The notes under the pieces are model-generated. The model was given only the letters and a program-made list of their open reading frames with translations. It was not told the DNA's origin and ran no database searches. A stretch of DNA of 8,165 bases. Source: Candidatus Aminicenantota bacterium (GTDB taxonomy: Bacteria > Acidobacteriota > Aminicenantia > Aminicenantales > UBA8522). The translations under genes and the position numbers were made by a program. Shown piece after piece: positions 1-5,424 of the stretch (its first letter is position 1; each line of letters begins with the position of its first letter). The stretch spans positions 164 through 8,328 of the forward strand of contig DQHV01000100.1 of the NCBI GenBank assembly GCA_003524335.1, given 5' to 3'.

Positions 1-1
1 G

Positions 2-853
2 ATCGCCGGCGTCAACATCGTCGAGGAGGACCCCAACGACACGTCGGTCGGCTACGGAGGCATCCCGAACGAGGAGGGTGTCGTTGAGCTCGACGCCTCG
101 GTCATGTACGGCCCGACCCACAAGGCCGGTGCCGTGGCCTCCCTGCGCAACATCAAGACGCCGTCCAAGGTCGCCAAGCTCGTCATGGAGAGGTCCGGCC
201 ATGTCCTCCTGGTCGGCGAAGGCGCCCTGAAATTCGCCCGGGCCCACGGCTTCAAGGAAGAAGACCTGCTCACGGAAAAAGCCCGTGAGATCTGGCTCAA
301 GTGGAAAGAGGCCATGTCGGACAAGGACTACTGGCTCTCTCCCGACGAAAAAAAGATCATGGCCGAATTGAGGCCTTACATCGAACACTACGGCACGATC
401 AACTGTCTCGCCAAGGACGGCGCCGGCGTCCTGGCCGGCGTCACTACGACGAGCGGGTATGCCTTCAAGATCCCCGGCCGGGTGGGGGATTCACCGATCA
501 TCGGCGCCGGGCTGTACGTCGACAACACCATCGGCGCGGCCGGCTCCACCGGCTTCGGGGAGGCCAACCTCCGCACCTGCAGCAGCTTCCAGGTCGTCCA
601 GTTCATGGGTCAGGGCTTTTCGCCCGAGGAGTCCTGCCTCAAGGCCATGCAGGTCATCGCCGAAAAAGCCAGGCTGCAGCCCCGCCTGCTCAACGAAGAT
701 GGATTGCCGAACTTCGGACACAGCTTCTATGCCGTTAACAAAAAAGGGGAGTACGGGTCGGCCGGAATGTGGAGCGGGCACAGGTACGCCGTTCATGACG
801 GCAAGGAGAACAAGCACAAGGAAGAAGCCTATCTCTTCAAAAGAAAAAAATAG
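2..853 (+). CDS. N(4)-(beta-N-acetylglucosaminyl)-L-asparaginase (glycosylasparaginase) family, 5' truncated
   Basis: An N-terminal nucleophile hydrolase expected to cleave the amide bond between asparagine and N-acetylglucosamine, or related beta-aspartyl amides. The gene is open from base 2, so the start and any signal peptide lie outside the window; 283 residues are visible. Seen: the motif SVGYGGIPNEEGVVELDAS directly before the first in-frame ATG (104), showing that this ATG is internal; a HYGTINC segment whose Thr (bases 395-397, visible residue 132) is the expected autocleavage site and nucleophile; and GRVGDSPIIGAG, which carries the Arg and Asp that bind substrate in characterised members. 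The residue before the Thr is Gly, as in isoaspartyl peptidases and many bacterial homologues, rather than the Asp of the Flavobacterium enzyme. The C-terminus is basic (KRKK). Substrate could therefore be glycoasparagine, isoaspartyl peptide or asparagine; the family call is firm, the exact activity is not. Confidence 0.9.
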   Translation: MAGVNIVEEDPNDTSVGYGGIPNEEGVVELDASVMYGPTHKAGAVASLRNIKTPSKVAKLVMERSGHVLLVGEGALKFARAHGFKEEDLLTEKAREIWLKWKEAMSDKDYWLSPDEKKIMAELRPYIEHYGTINCLAKDGAGVLAGVTTTSGYAFKIPGRVGDSPIIGAGLYVDNTIGAAGSTGFGEANLRTCSSFQVVQFMGQGFSPEESCLKAMQVIAEKARLQPRLLNEDGLPNFGHSFYAVNKKGEYGSAGMWSGHRYAVHDGKENKHKEEAYLFKRKK

Positions 854-857
854 ACCG

Positions 858-1505
858 CTACTGTTCCTCGAAGATGATGGCGGTGTAGCCCTTCTCCATA
901 AGCCTTCGGGCGATCGTCTCGGCCGTTTCTCTATCCTTCGCCCGGATGCGGACGCGGTAGTAGACCTGCCGGGCGGTCTCGAAGGTCGAGACATAGACAT
1001 CGGCATTCTGCCGCGCCAGATCCTTACGCATGGCTTCAGCATTGGCGCGTTGGATGAAAGACCCGGTTTGGACAGAGAACCTGAGCGCGACGAGCGGCGG
1101 GGAGATATCGGCCAGCACCTCAATCCGCACCGGCGCCGTCCCGGTCCCGATCAGGTCGATCGCCCCGGCGGCGGCGTAGGAAAGATCGATCACCCGGTTC
1201 TTGACGAACGGCCCACGGTCATTGATCCGGACGACGACCGACTTGCCGTTGTTCAGGTTGGTCACCGCGACGAACGTACCGAGCGGAAGGGTATTATGGG
1301 CCGCCGTGAGGTCGTTCATATCATACACCTCTCGGCTCGAGGTCCTCTTGCCATGGAACTCCCCGCCGTACCACGAGGCAATTCCGGTCTGGACGTTGCC
1401 GCCCGGAAGATAATCGACCTTCGGCCGGCAGCCGGAGAGGGAAACCGCTCCCAGGACAAACAGCAGACAACAATATCTTCTTATCGCTCTGGATTCTTGA
1501 CCCAT
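858..1505 (-). CDS. rlpA: RlpA-like septal ring lytic transglycosylase lipoprotein with SPOR domain
   Basis: A 215-residue outer-membrane lipoprotein expected to cut peptidoglycan strands lacking stem peptides and to bind such strands through its SPOR domain during cell separation. Seen: a short basic N-terminus, a hydrophobic stretch and the lipobox LSGC (lipidated Cys26); a double-psi beta-barrel domain at about 40-135 beginning ASWYGGEFHGKRT and containing INDRGPF; a SPOR domain at about 142-214. Glu59, Asp62, His70 and Asp96 match the E/D/H/D residues of Pseudomonas RlpA in identity and, as I recall its numbering, in spacing, so catalysis is probably intact. Oddity: the usual ANG just before the catalytic Glu is SSR here. 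The start is the only plausible one; an AGAGGA element (1508-1513) precedes it but at very short spacing. It diverges from the VanZ-like gene and is convergent with the glycosylasparaginase gene. Confidence 0.93.
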   Translation of the reverse strand: MGQESRAIRRYCCLLFVLGAVSLSGCRPKVDYLPGGNVQTGIASWYGGEFHGKRTSSREVYDMNDLTAAHNTLPLGTFVAVTNLNNGKSVVVRINDRGPFVKNRVIDLSYAAAGAIDLIGTGTAPVRIEVLADISPPLVALRFSVQTGSFIQRANAEAMRKDLARQNADVYVSTFETARQVYYRVRIRAKDRETAETIARRLMEKGYTAIIFEEQ

Positions 1506-1541
1506 AATCCTCTAGAATAGCAGGTTTGGCACCGGTTGACC

Positions 1542-1925
1542 ATGAAAAAAGCGCTCTACTTTGTTCCCGCCATCCTCTTCTATCTCCTCATTTTCGTCCT
1601 GTCTTCGCATAACTACGACCTCGACCTCCCTGGTCAAGGGCTCGACAAGGTCGCCCATTTTATCGAGTTTTCTTTCCTGGGTTTTTTCCTTTCCCTCGGC
1701 TATTTCAAGGCTTTCCATTTCTCTGCCTCTATCAAGTCCATCCTGGTTTTCGTCACCGGATTGCCGCTCGGCGTCCTGGATGAACTGCATCAGCTTTTCG
1801 TTCCCGGCAGGACCAGCGCAATCGAGGATGTCGTGGCCGACGCCGCCGGCATCGGCTTCGGGATCCTTTTGTACTGGCATCTTGCCAAGAGAAAGGGGCG
1901 AGCGCGGGAGAATGGACCGGCCTAA
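1542..1925 (+). CDS. VanZ-like family small membrane protein
   Basis: A 127-residue integral membrane protein of the VanZ-like family, whose biochemical role is largely undefined; the name comes from a teicoplanin-resistance accessory protein, and most chromosomal members have no shown link to resistance. Seen: about four hydrophobic segments (roughly residues 5-22, 40-58, 65-82 and 97-113); the family signatures DKVAHFIEFSFLG after the first segment and DELHQLFVPGRTSAIEDVVAD before the last; a basic C-terminal tail. An in-frame TTG at 1536 would add two residues; I prefer ATG at 1542 because MKKALYF gives a normal membrane-protein N-terminus. No strong Shine-Dalgarno sequence is visible. It starts 36 bases from the divergent rlpA start, so any promoter lies in that gap or inside rlpA. 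Its TAA stop overlaps the stop of the convergent LOG gene. Confidence 0.85.
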   Translation: MKKALYFVPAILFYLLIFVLSSHNYDLDLPGQGLDKVAHFIEFSFLGFFLSLGYFKAFHFSASIKSILVFVTGLPLGVLDELHQLFVPGRTSAIEDVVADAAGIGFGILLYWHLAKRKGRARENGPA

Positions 1926-2653
1926 AGAGTCTTTTTCAGCTCGGTCTTTAAAAGAGTAAATGCCTTCCCCGGCGTCGAACAGAAGGAAAACAGCTTGACG
2001 TCTTGGGGGGAGATGGCGCCGGATTCGATGAGGGCGTCGAAATGGAGAACCTTCCGCCAATACTCCTCGCCATAAAGGACGATCGTCAACCCCTCGCGGG
2101 GAATCTTTCCCGTTTGGACAAGGGTCAGCGTCTCGAACAGCTCATCCAGAGTGCCGAACCCTCCCGGGAAGGCAACCACTGCCTTGGCCTTGTTGACCAG
2201 CCAGAACTTGCGGGTGAAAAAATAATTGAATATAAAGGAAAGCTCGGGCGAGATGTATGGGTTGGGAAGCTGTTCTTCGGGCAGGGAGATATTCATCCCA
2301 ATGGATTTTCCGCCGGCCCGGGCGGCGCCCCGGTTGGCGGCTTCCATGATCCCGGGTCCTCCGCCGGTACAGATGACGAAGTTTTTGCCCTTTGGCTTCA
2401 GCTTGATGGCCCAGGAGGCCAGCCGGAAGGCCAGTTCCTCGGCATCCCAGTAATATTTCAACAGGGGGGACCGCCTGTCGGAAAGATCGAGCTGGGAAGA
2501 ACCCAGGAAAAGAACCGTCGAATGGACCCTGTGTTTGGCCAGCCGGTGCATCGGCTCCAGGATTTCGCTCAGGATGCGGATCGTCCTGGCCTCATCCGAA
2601 TCGAGGAATTCTTTGTTTAGGTAGGCTTTTTCCGGTTCATATATTTTTTTCAC
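1922..2653 (-). CDS. TIGR00730/LOG family Rossmann-fold nucleotide-binding protein
   Basis: A 243-residue member of the LOG ("lysine decarboxylase-like") family. Characterised relatives are cytokinin riboside 5'-monophosphate phosphoribohydrolases or nucleotide-5'-monophosphate nucleosidases, so a cytosolic nucleotide N-glycosidase role is likely; lysine decarboxylation is not. Seen: GGGPGIMEAANRGA (97-110), the conserved Arg in FTRKFWLV (148) and PGGFGTLDE (163-171), with Arg and Glu as the expected catalytic pair. It belongs to the longer-N-terminus subgroup, starting AYLNKEFLDSDEARTIRILSE. Start choice: an ATG at 2686 would add 11 residues but has no Shine-Dalgarno sequence and overlaps a candidate -10 box; GTG at 2653 has GAGG five bases upstream and begins MKKIYEPEKAY. 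Convergent with, and overlapping by 4 bases, the VanZ-like gene. Purine-nucleotide turnover would fit the divergent IMP genes, but that is inference. Confidence 0.88.
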   Translation of the reverse strand: MKKIYEPEKAYLNKEFLDSDEARTIRILSEILEPMHRLAKHRVHSTVLFLGSSQLDLSDRRSPLLKYYWDAEELAFRLASWAIKLKPKGKNFVICTGGGPGIMEAANRGAARAGGKSIGMNISLPEEQLPNPYISPELSFIFNYFFTRKFWLVNKAKAVVAFPGGFGTLDELFETLTLVQTGKIPREGLTIVLYGEEYWRKVLHFDALIESGAISPQDVKLFSFCSTPGKAFTLLKTELKKTL

Positions 2654-2658
2654 ATGAT

Positions 2659-2662
2659 CCTC
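2659..2662 (-). promoter_or_regulatory. Ribosome binding site deciding the GTG start of the LOG gene
   Basis: GAGG on the minus strand, five bases before the GTG at 2653. The alternative upstream ATG at 2686 has no comparable element, so this site favours the shorter protein. Confidence 0.55.
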
Positions 2663-2684
2663 AGGCCAGCACGGCCAAACGGTC

Positions 2685-2713
2685 ATTCTATCCCAAGTCT
2701 ACCGACCGGGCAA
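2685..2713 (-). promoter_or_regulatory. Candidate sigma-70 promoter for the LOG gene
   Basis: On the minus strand TTGCCC (2708-2713) and TAGAAT (2685-2690) are separated by exactly 17 bases, matching TTGACA/TATAAT at 4 and 5 of 6 positions. The expected transcript start near 2678 lies downstream of the ATG at 2686 and about 25 bases before the GTG at 2653, consistent with the chosen start. This is a consensus match by eye only, and the host's sigma preference is unknown. Confidence 0.42.
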
Positions 2714-2759
2714 GTGCCCCTTATTTTCTTCTTTCGCAGAGAGCAAAGCGATCGTTGGA

Positions 2760-2784
2760 AGGGGGAAAGAGCAGCTTTCTCCCT
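2760..2784. repeat. 10-bp inverted repeat (hairpin) in the divergent intergenic region
   Basis: The arm AGGGGGAAAG (2760-2769) pairs with CTTTCTCCCT (2775-2784) across a 5-base loop, with one G-T wobble. It sits between the two divergent candidate promoters, about 46 bases upstream of one -35 box and 56 bases upstream of the other. No T-run follows on either strand, so it is not a standard intrinsic terminator. It could be a regulator binding site, but nothing else supports a function. The rest of 2714-2840 shows no gene or recognisable motif. Confidence 0.4.
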
Positions 2785-2840
2785 CCAAAGAGACACTGTG
2801 GGAAACGAGTGGGCTGACAAGCCTGAATCCGAGCCTATTT

Positions 2841-2869
2841 TTGACTTCAGGCGCCCGGTGTGTTATCAA
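2841..2869 (+). promoter_or_regulatory. Candidate sigma-70 promoter for the purO/AICARFT genes
   Basis: TTGACT (2841-2846) and TATCAA (2864-2869) are separated by 17 bases. Transcription would start near 2876, leaving an untranslated leader of about 23 bases before ATG 2899. The alternative GTG start at 2860 lies inside this promoter, which argues against it. Identified by consensus match only. Confidence 0.45.
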
Positions 2870-2884
2870 TAGAAGTCTTCGATC

Positions 2885-2888
2885 GAGG
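2885..2888 (+). promoter_or_regulatory. Ribosome binding site for the IMP cyclohydrolase gene
   Basis: GAGG ten bases before ATG 2899, at the long end of usual spacing. No better element precedes the alternative ATG at 2926, which would also remove residues leading into the conserved YPGR motif. Confidence 0.4.
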
Positions 2889-2898
2889 CCAAATCACC

Positions 2899-3636
2899 AT
2901 GAACGGGTTGAGTCTACTCAGTATCATGCCTTATCCGGGCAGGCTCATCATCATCGGCGCCGGGCCAGGGTTTGACAGGGTTGTTGTCACCTATGCCGTG
3001 ACCGGGAGGTCCCCGGCGAGCCAAGCCAGAAGGCTCACCTTTGAGGGGAGCGCGGTCTGGACCGAACCGCTTGACGAAGAGACGCTCAGGAAGGGAAATG
3101 TCGAACTGCTCATATATCGCGCGATCGCCATCGACCGGAGGATCGCCGTGAGCAACGGCCGGCAGACCGATGATATCGTCAAGGTCCTTAAGCAGGCCGG
3201 CAAAGAAGAGCGGCCCGAGGATATCCTCTCCCGCTCGCTCGACAGCTGGACCTATGAGCCGGATCCCCCCCACTTCACTCCGCGGATCAGCGGCTGCGTC
3301 CTGACCGGCGGTGCCGCCGGGCTGAGCATCGTCAAGCGGCGGGAAGACGGCTCGCGCCTGGCCTCATATTTCTCCTGGTCCGTCGAGCCGGGGATGAGCA
3401 GAATGATCGCCACCTACGCCGGACGGGAAGAGAAACCTCTGCCGTCATTCCCCGGCGAACCGATCGAAATCAGGACCGGACTCGCGGCCGCTAAAGAAAC
3501 GGCCGAAGCCGTCTACCAGGCCCTGAAGCCACAGGACCCCATGAAAGATTATCGTGTGGCCGTGGCCTGCGTCTCCGCCTTACGGGCCAACCTCAGGAAC
3601 TACGACGTGCACATTATCAACCGTCGGGAAGGATGA
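2899..3636 (+). CDS. purO: PurO-type IMP cyclohydrolase
   Basis: A 245-residue cytosolic enzyme expected to close FAICAR (5-formamidoimidazole-4-carboxamide ribotide) to IMP, the last step of de novo purine synthesis. It belongs to the archaeal PurO-like fold family (IMP_cyclohyd), unrelated to the MGS-like N-terminal domain of ordinary bacterial PurH. Seen: YPGR (12-15), YAVTGRSPASQAR (32-44), SNGRQTDD (85-92), YEPDPPHFTPRISG (119-132), the helix ETAEAVYQAL (200-209) and a C-terminal HIINR. ATG 2899 was chosen over GTG 2860, which falls inside the candidate promoter, and over ATG 2926. Its stop overlaps the first possible start of the AICAR transformylase gene as ATGA, indicating translational coupling. 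That neighbour makes the substrate of this enzyme, which strongly supports the assignment. Confidence 0.88.
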   Translation: MNGLSLLSIMPYPGRLIIIGAGPGFDRVVVTYAVTGRSPASQARRLTFEGSAVWTEPLDEETLRKGNVELLIYRAIAIDRRIAVSNGRQTDDIVKVLKQAGKEERPEDILSRSLDSWTYEPDPPHFTPRISGCVLTGGAAGLSIVKRREDGSRLASYFSWSVEPGMSRMIATYAGREEKPLPSFPGEPIEIRTGLAAAKETAEAVYQALKPQDPMKDYRVAVACVSALRANLRNYDVHIINRREG

Positions 3637-4721
3637 GCGCTATGGAAAAAGCTGACAAGTCCGCTCGGCTTCAGTATTCCACCAAGGTGGCCGAGGACTT
3701 CCCGGAGACACTCTCATTCGCCGGCCGCGGATTCCAGAAGCGATTCGCCATGCGCTATGGGGAGAACCCCGGCTATCCGGCCGCTTTCTACGCCGAAGAC
3801 GGGGCTTCCGGCCCGAACATGGCTACCATGGAAGTGCTCCAGGAGGGAGCAAAAGGACTGAGCTACATCAATGTCGGCGACATGGACCTCGGCCAGCGGC
3901 TGGTCAAGAAACTGACGGCGATCCGCCCCCGGCTTCCCGCATGCTCCTTGATCAAGCACGAGATGCCCAGCGGAGTCGCCTTGGCCGAGACGGTGGAAGG
4001 GGCGTTCGAGAAGGCCTGGCAATGCGATCCGCTCTCCAACTTCGGGAGCGTGGACGTCTTCAACGCCCCGGTCACCGAATCCCTGGCCAGGCTGCTGACC
4101 GAGAGCGCCCGCAACATCGAGGTCGTCTACGCCCCCGGCTACACCCAAGAGGCGCTGCCCGTCCTGGCGGCACGCAAGAACCTCCGAGTCGTCAAGATGG
4201 GCGCGCGGATAGACGAGCCGGCCCTGGACAGCGGGCTGGAGTTCAAGCGGGTGGCCGGCGGCGTCCTTGTCCAAAAGAGGTTCGACTCCCGCATCCTCAG
4301 CCCTCGGGACGTGGACATCGTTTCGGCCCGAAAGCCGTCACTCGAGGAAGTCGAGGCCGCTGTTTTCAACTGGATCGTCGCCTGTTTCACCCGTTCCAAC
4401 GCCGTGGTTATTGGCCAGAAGGACAAGGTCCACGGGATCGGCTCCGGTCAGCGCAGCCGAATCGACGCCGCCGATTGCGCCATCCGTTTTTCCAGGCGGG
4501 GCTACGGTCCCGAGGGCTGCGTCCTAGCCTCTGATGCCTTTATGCCGTTTCCGGACGTCGTCGAGCTGGCCGCCCAGAACGGCATCACGGCCCTCATCTA
4601 TCCGCTGGGCTCGATCAAGGATCAGGAGGTCATCGACCGGGCTAACCAGCTCGGCCTGGCCATGATTATCACCCGCCGGCCGGGAGAGACGGGCAGCGAA
4701 CGGAGCTTCCTCCACAGGTAG
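3633..4721 (+). CDS. purH: Stand-alone AICAR transformylase (PurH C-terminal domain only)
   Basis: A 362-residue enzyme expected to formylate AICAR with 10-formyltetrahydrofolate to give FAICAR. Only the AICARFT domain is present; the N-terminal MGS-like cyclohydrolase domain of fused PurH is absent, and purO upstream supplies that activity. Seen: MRYGENP (40-46); GLSYINVGD; the catalytic Lys108-His109 pair in [17 protein letters not shown] (131-138); [35 protein letters not shown] (300-308); [10 protein letters not shown]; a His near the C-terminus (361). It departs from the common bacterial sequence at several motifs (PSG for PCG after the KH pair, SNFGS for SAFGG, YPLGS for QPGGS), suggesting a distinct subfamily. 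The start at 3633 gives ATGA coupling with purO; ATG 3642 would be three residues shorter and has AGGA at better spacing (8 bases), so either is possible. Confidence 0.92.
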   Translation: MSAMEKADKSARLQYSTKVAEDFPETLSFAGRGFQKRFAMRYGENPGYPAAFYAEDGASGPNMATMEVLQEGAKGLSYINVGDMDLGQRLVKKLTAIRPRLPACSLIKHEMPSGVALAETVEGAFEKAWQCDPLSNFGSVDVFNAPVTESLARLLTESARNIEVVYAPGYTQEALPVLAARKNLRVVKMGARIDEPALDSGLEFKRVAGGVLVQKRFDSRILSPRDVDIVSARKPSLEEVEAAVFNWIVACFTRSNAVVIGQKDKVHGIGSGQRSRIDAADCAIRFSRRGYGPEGCVLASDAFMPFPDVVELAAQNGITALIYPLGSIKDQEVIDRANQLGLAMIITRRPGETGSERSFLHR

Positions 4722-4725
4722 GCAG

Positions 4726-4737
4726 GTCCGATCGGAC
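4726..4737. repeat. 12-base perfect palindrome between the AICARFT and phosphoesterase genes
   Basis: GTCCGATCGGAC reads the same on both strands and fills most of the 19-base gap between the AICARFT stop and the next start codon. As RNA it forms only a 4-bp stem with a 4-base loop and no T-run, so termination is unlikely. It lies where the next gene's Shine-Dalgarno sequence would be. Operator, translational control or chance are all possible. Confidence 0.35.
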
Positions 4738-4740
4738 TGG

Positions 4741-5211
4741 ATGATGCCGCTGAAAGAATACAAGAAGAAAAGGGACTTCAGGAAAACCCCGGAGCCGGGG
4801 AACTCGACGATGCCCAAGAAACGGGAAGGCCTAATATACGTCATCCAGAAGCACGAGGCCTCGCACCTCCACTTTGACCTCAGACTGGAGGAGGGGGGAA
4901 TCCTCAAGAGCTGGGCCCTTCCCAAGCTTCCTCCTCAGGCCGAGGGCGTCCGGCGTTTGGCCGTCGAGACTGAGGACCATCCCTTGGGCTACGAGGAGTT
5001 CGAAGGCATCATTCCCGAGGGTGAGTACGGCGCCGGAAAAGTAGAGGTCTGGGACCAGGGGACCTATCTTCCCCAGGAAACCGACCCGGGCAAGCGGATC
5101 GTCGAGATCAAGGGACGGAAACTCTGGGGCCGCTACGGCCTGATCAAGCTCAAAGCCAAGAATCCCGAGGACAAGAACTGGCTTTTCTTCAAATTGAAAA
5201 GCCCGCTATAA
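4741..5211 (+). CDS. Stand-alone LigD-type 3'-phosphoesterase domain protein
   Basis: A 156-residue homologue of the phosphoesterase module of DNA ligase D, which in that enzyme trims 3'-phosphate and terminal 3'-ribonucleotide ends before end joining. There are no ligase or polymerase domains here. Seen: the lead-in [13 protein letters not shown] (7-19), [15 protein letters not shown] with His38, His44, Asp46 and Arg48, and [22 protein letters not shown] with His80 and Tyr84. These correspond to the metal- and phosphate-binding residues known in Pseudomonas LigD, so the site looks intact. The loop WALPKLPP differs from the common WAVPKGPS. ATG 4741 (or the adjacent ATG 4744) is preferred over ATG 4810, which has a purine-rich element upstream but would remove the conserved lead-in. 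It starts 19 bases after the AICARFT stop; no Ku or ligase gene is in the window. Role in end repair is inference. Confidence 0.88.
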   Translation: MMPLKEYKKKRDFRKTPEPGNSTMPKKREGLIYVIQKHEASHLHFDLRLEEGGILKSWALPKLPPQAEGVRRLAVETEDHPLGYEEFEGIIPEGEYGAGKVEVWDQGTYLPQETDPGKRIVEIKGRKLWGRYGLIKLKAKNPEDKNWLFFKLKSPL

Positions 5212-5212
5212 T
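5207..5212 (+). promoter_or_regulatory. Possible -10 box at the end of the phosphoesterase gene
   Basis: A perfect TATAAT covers the phosphoesterase stop codon, 33 bases before the small zinc-finger gene. No good -35 sits at the right distance (TTTCTT at a 17-base spacer is the best), so an internal promoter for the downstream genes is only a possibility. Confidence 0.22.
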
Positions 5213-5230
5213 ACATCCCCATTTTCTTTT

Positions 5231-5238
5231 GAGGAAAG
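5231..5238 (+). promoter_or_regulatory. Ribosome binding site for the small zinc-finger gene
   Basis: GAGGAAAG, with 6 bases between its end and ATG 5245. It is among the stronger Shine-Dalgarno sequences in the window and supports translation of this very short frame. Confidence 0.6.
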
Positions 5239-5244
5239 CGAAAA

Positions 5245-5406
5245 ATGAAAAAAGAGGAAGAAGAAAAGATCGCCTGCCATGTCTGCCAGAACATGATTCC
5301 TAAGGCGGCAGCGCTGCACGCCGAGGGAGAGGAGTATGTCCTCCATTTCTGCAAATTGGAATGCCTGGACTACTGGAAAAATCAGAAGAATAAGGTAAAG
5401 GCCTGA
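5245..5406 (+). CDS. 53-residue TRASH-like four-cysteine zinc-finger protein
   Basis: A very small protein of unknown function. Seen: a charged N-terminus (MKKEEEEK), then Cys11-x2-Cys14, 21 residues later Cys36-x3-Cys40 in HFCKLECLDYW, and a lysine-rich tail. The C-x2-C...FC-x3-C layout matches TRASH/MYM-type zinc-binding fingers, which occur in metal sensors, metal-handling proteins and some DNA-associated proteins. The frame has a strong Shine-Dalgarno sequence and an ATG start, and its codon use resembles its neighbours. It starts 33 bases after the phosphoesterase gene and ends 18 bases before the GH57 gene, so it is probably cotranscribed with them. Metal binding is a fair inference from the cysteines; partner, DNA binding and pathway cannot be told from sequence. 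Small-gene filters based on length could miss it. Confidence 0.78.
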   Translation: MKKEEEEKIACHVCQNMIPKAAALHAEGEEYVLHFCKLECLDYWKNQKNKVKA

Positions 5407-5424
5407 GAGGTCTAACCAGAGCCC

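Noticed and set aside
104..106. ATG as the start of the glycosylasparaginase gene
   Set aside because: The frame is open upstream to base 2 and encodes the conserved SVGYGGIPNEEG motif, so this ATG is internal.
459..1520. A 353-codon open frame on the plus strand across the end of the glycosylasparaginase gene and all of rlpA
   Set aside because: Its product is low-complexity and Arg/Pro/Ser-rich with no family motif, while the frames it overlaps encode clear conserved proteins. It is a GC-rich shadow frame.
1506..1541. A promoter for rlpA in the 36-base divergent gap (TATTCT at 1514-1519, minus strand, with TGGTCA 17 bases upstream)
   Set aside because: It would start transcription almost on the Shine-Dalgarno sequence, leaving no usable leader, and the -35 match is weak.
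2003..2620. A 205-codon plus-strand frame opposite the LOG gene
   Set aside because: No recognisable motif, and it lies fully antisense to a well-supported gene.
1922..2653. Annotation of the LOG-family gene as a lysine decarboxylase
   Set aside because: The PGGFGTLDE motif once carried that label in databases, but characterised members act on nucleotides; no pyridoxal-phosphate fold is present.
2760..2790. The intergenic hairpin as an intrinsic terminator
   Set aside because: No T-run follows the stem on either strand, and both flanking genes are transcribed away from it.
2654..2872. A 72-codon plus-strand frame in the intergenic region
   Set aside because: No ribosome site, no recognisable motif, and it runs through both candidate promoters and the hairpin.
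3714..4274. A 186-codon minus-strand frame inside the AICARFT gene
   Set aside because: Antisense shadow of a conserved enzyme, with no motif or ribosome site of its own.
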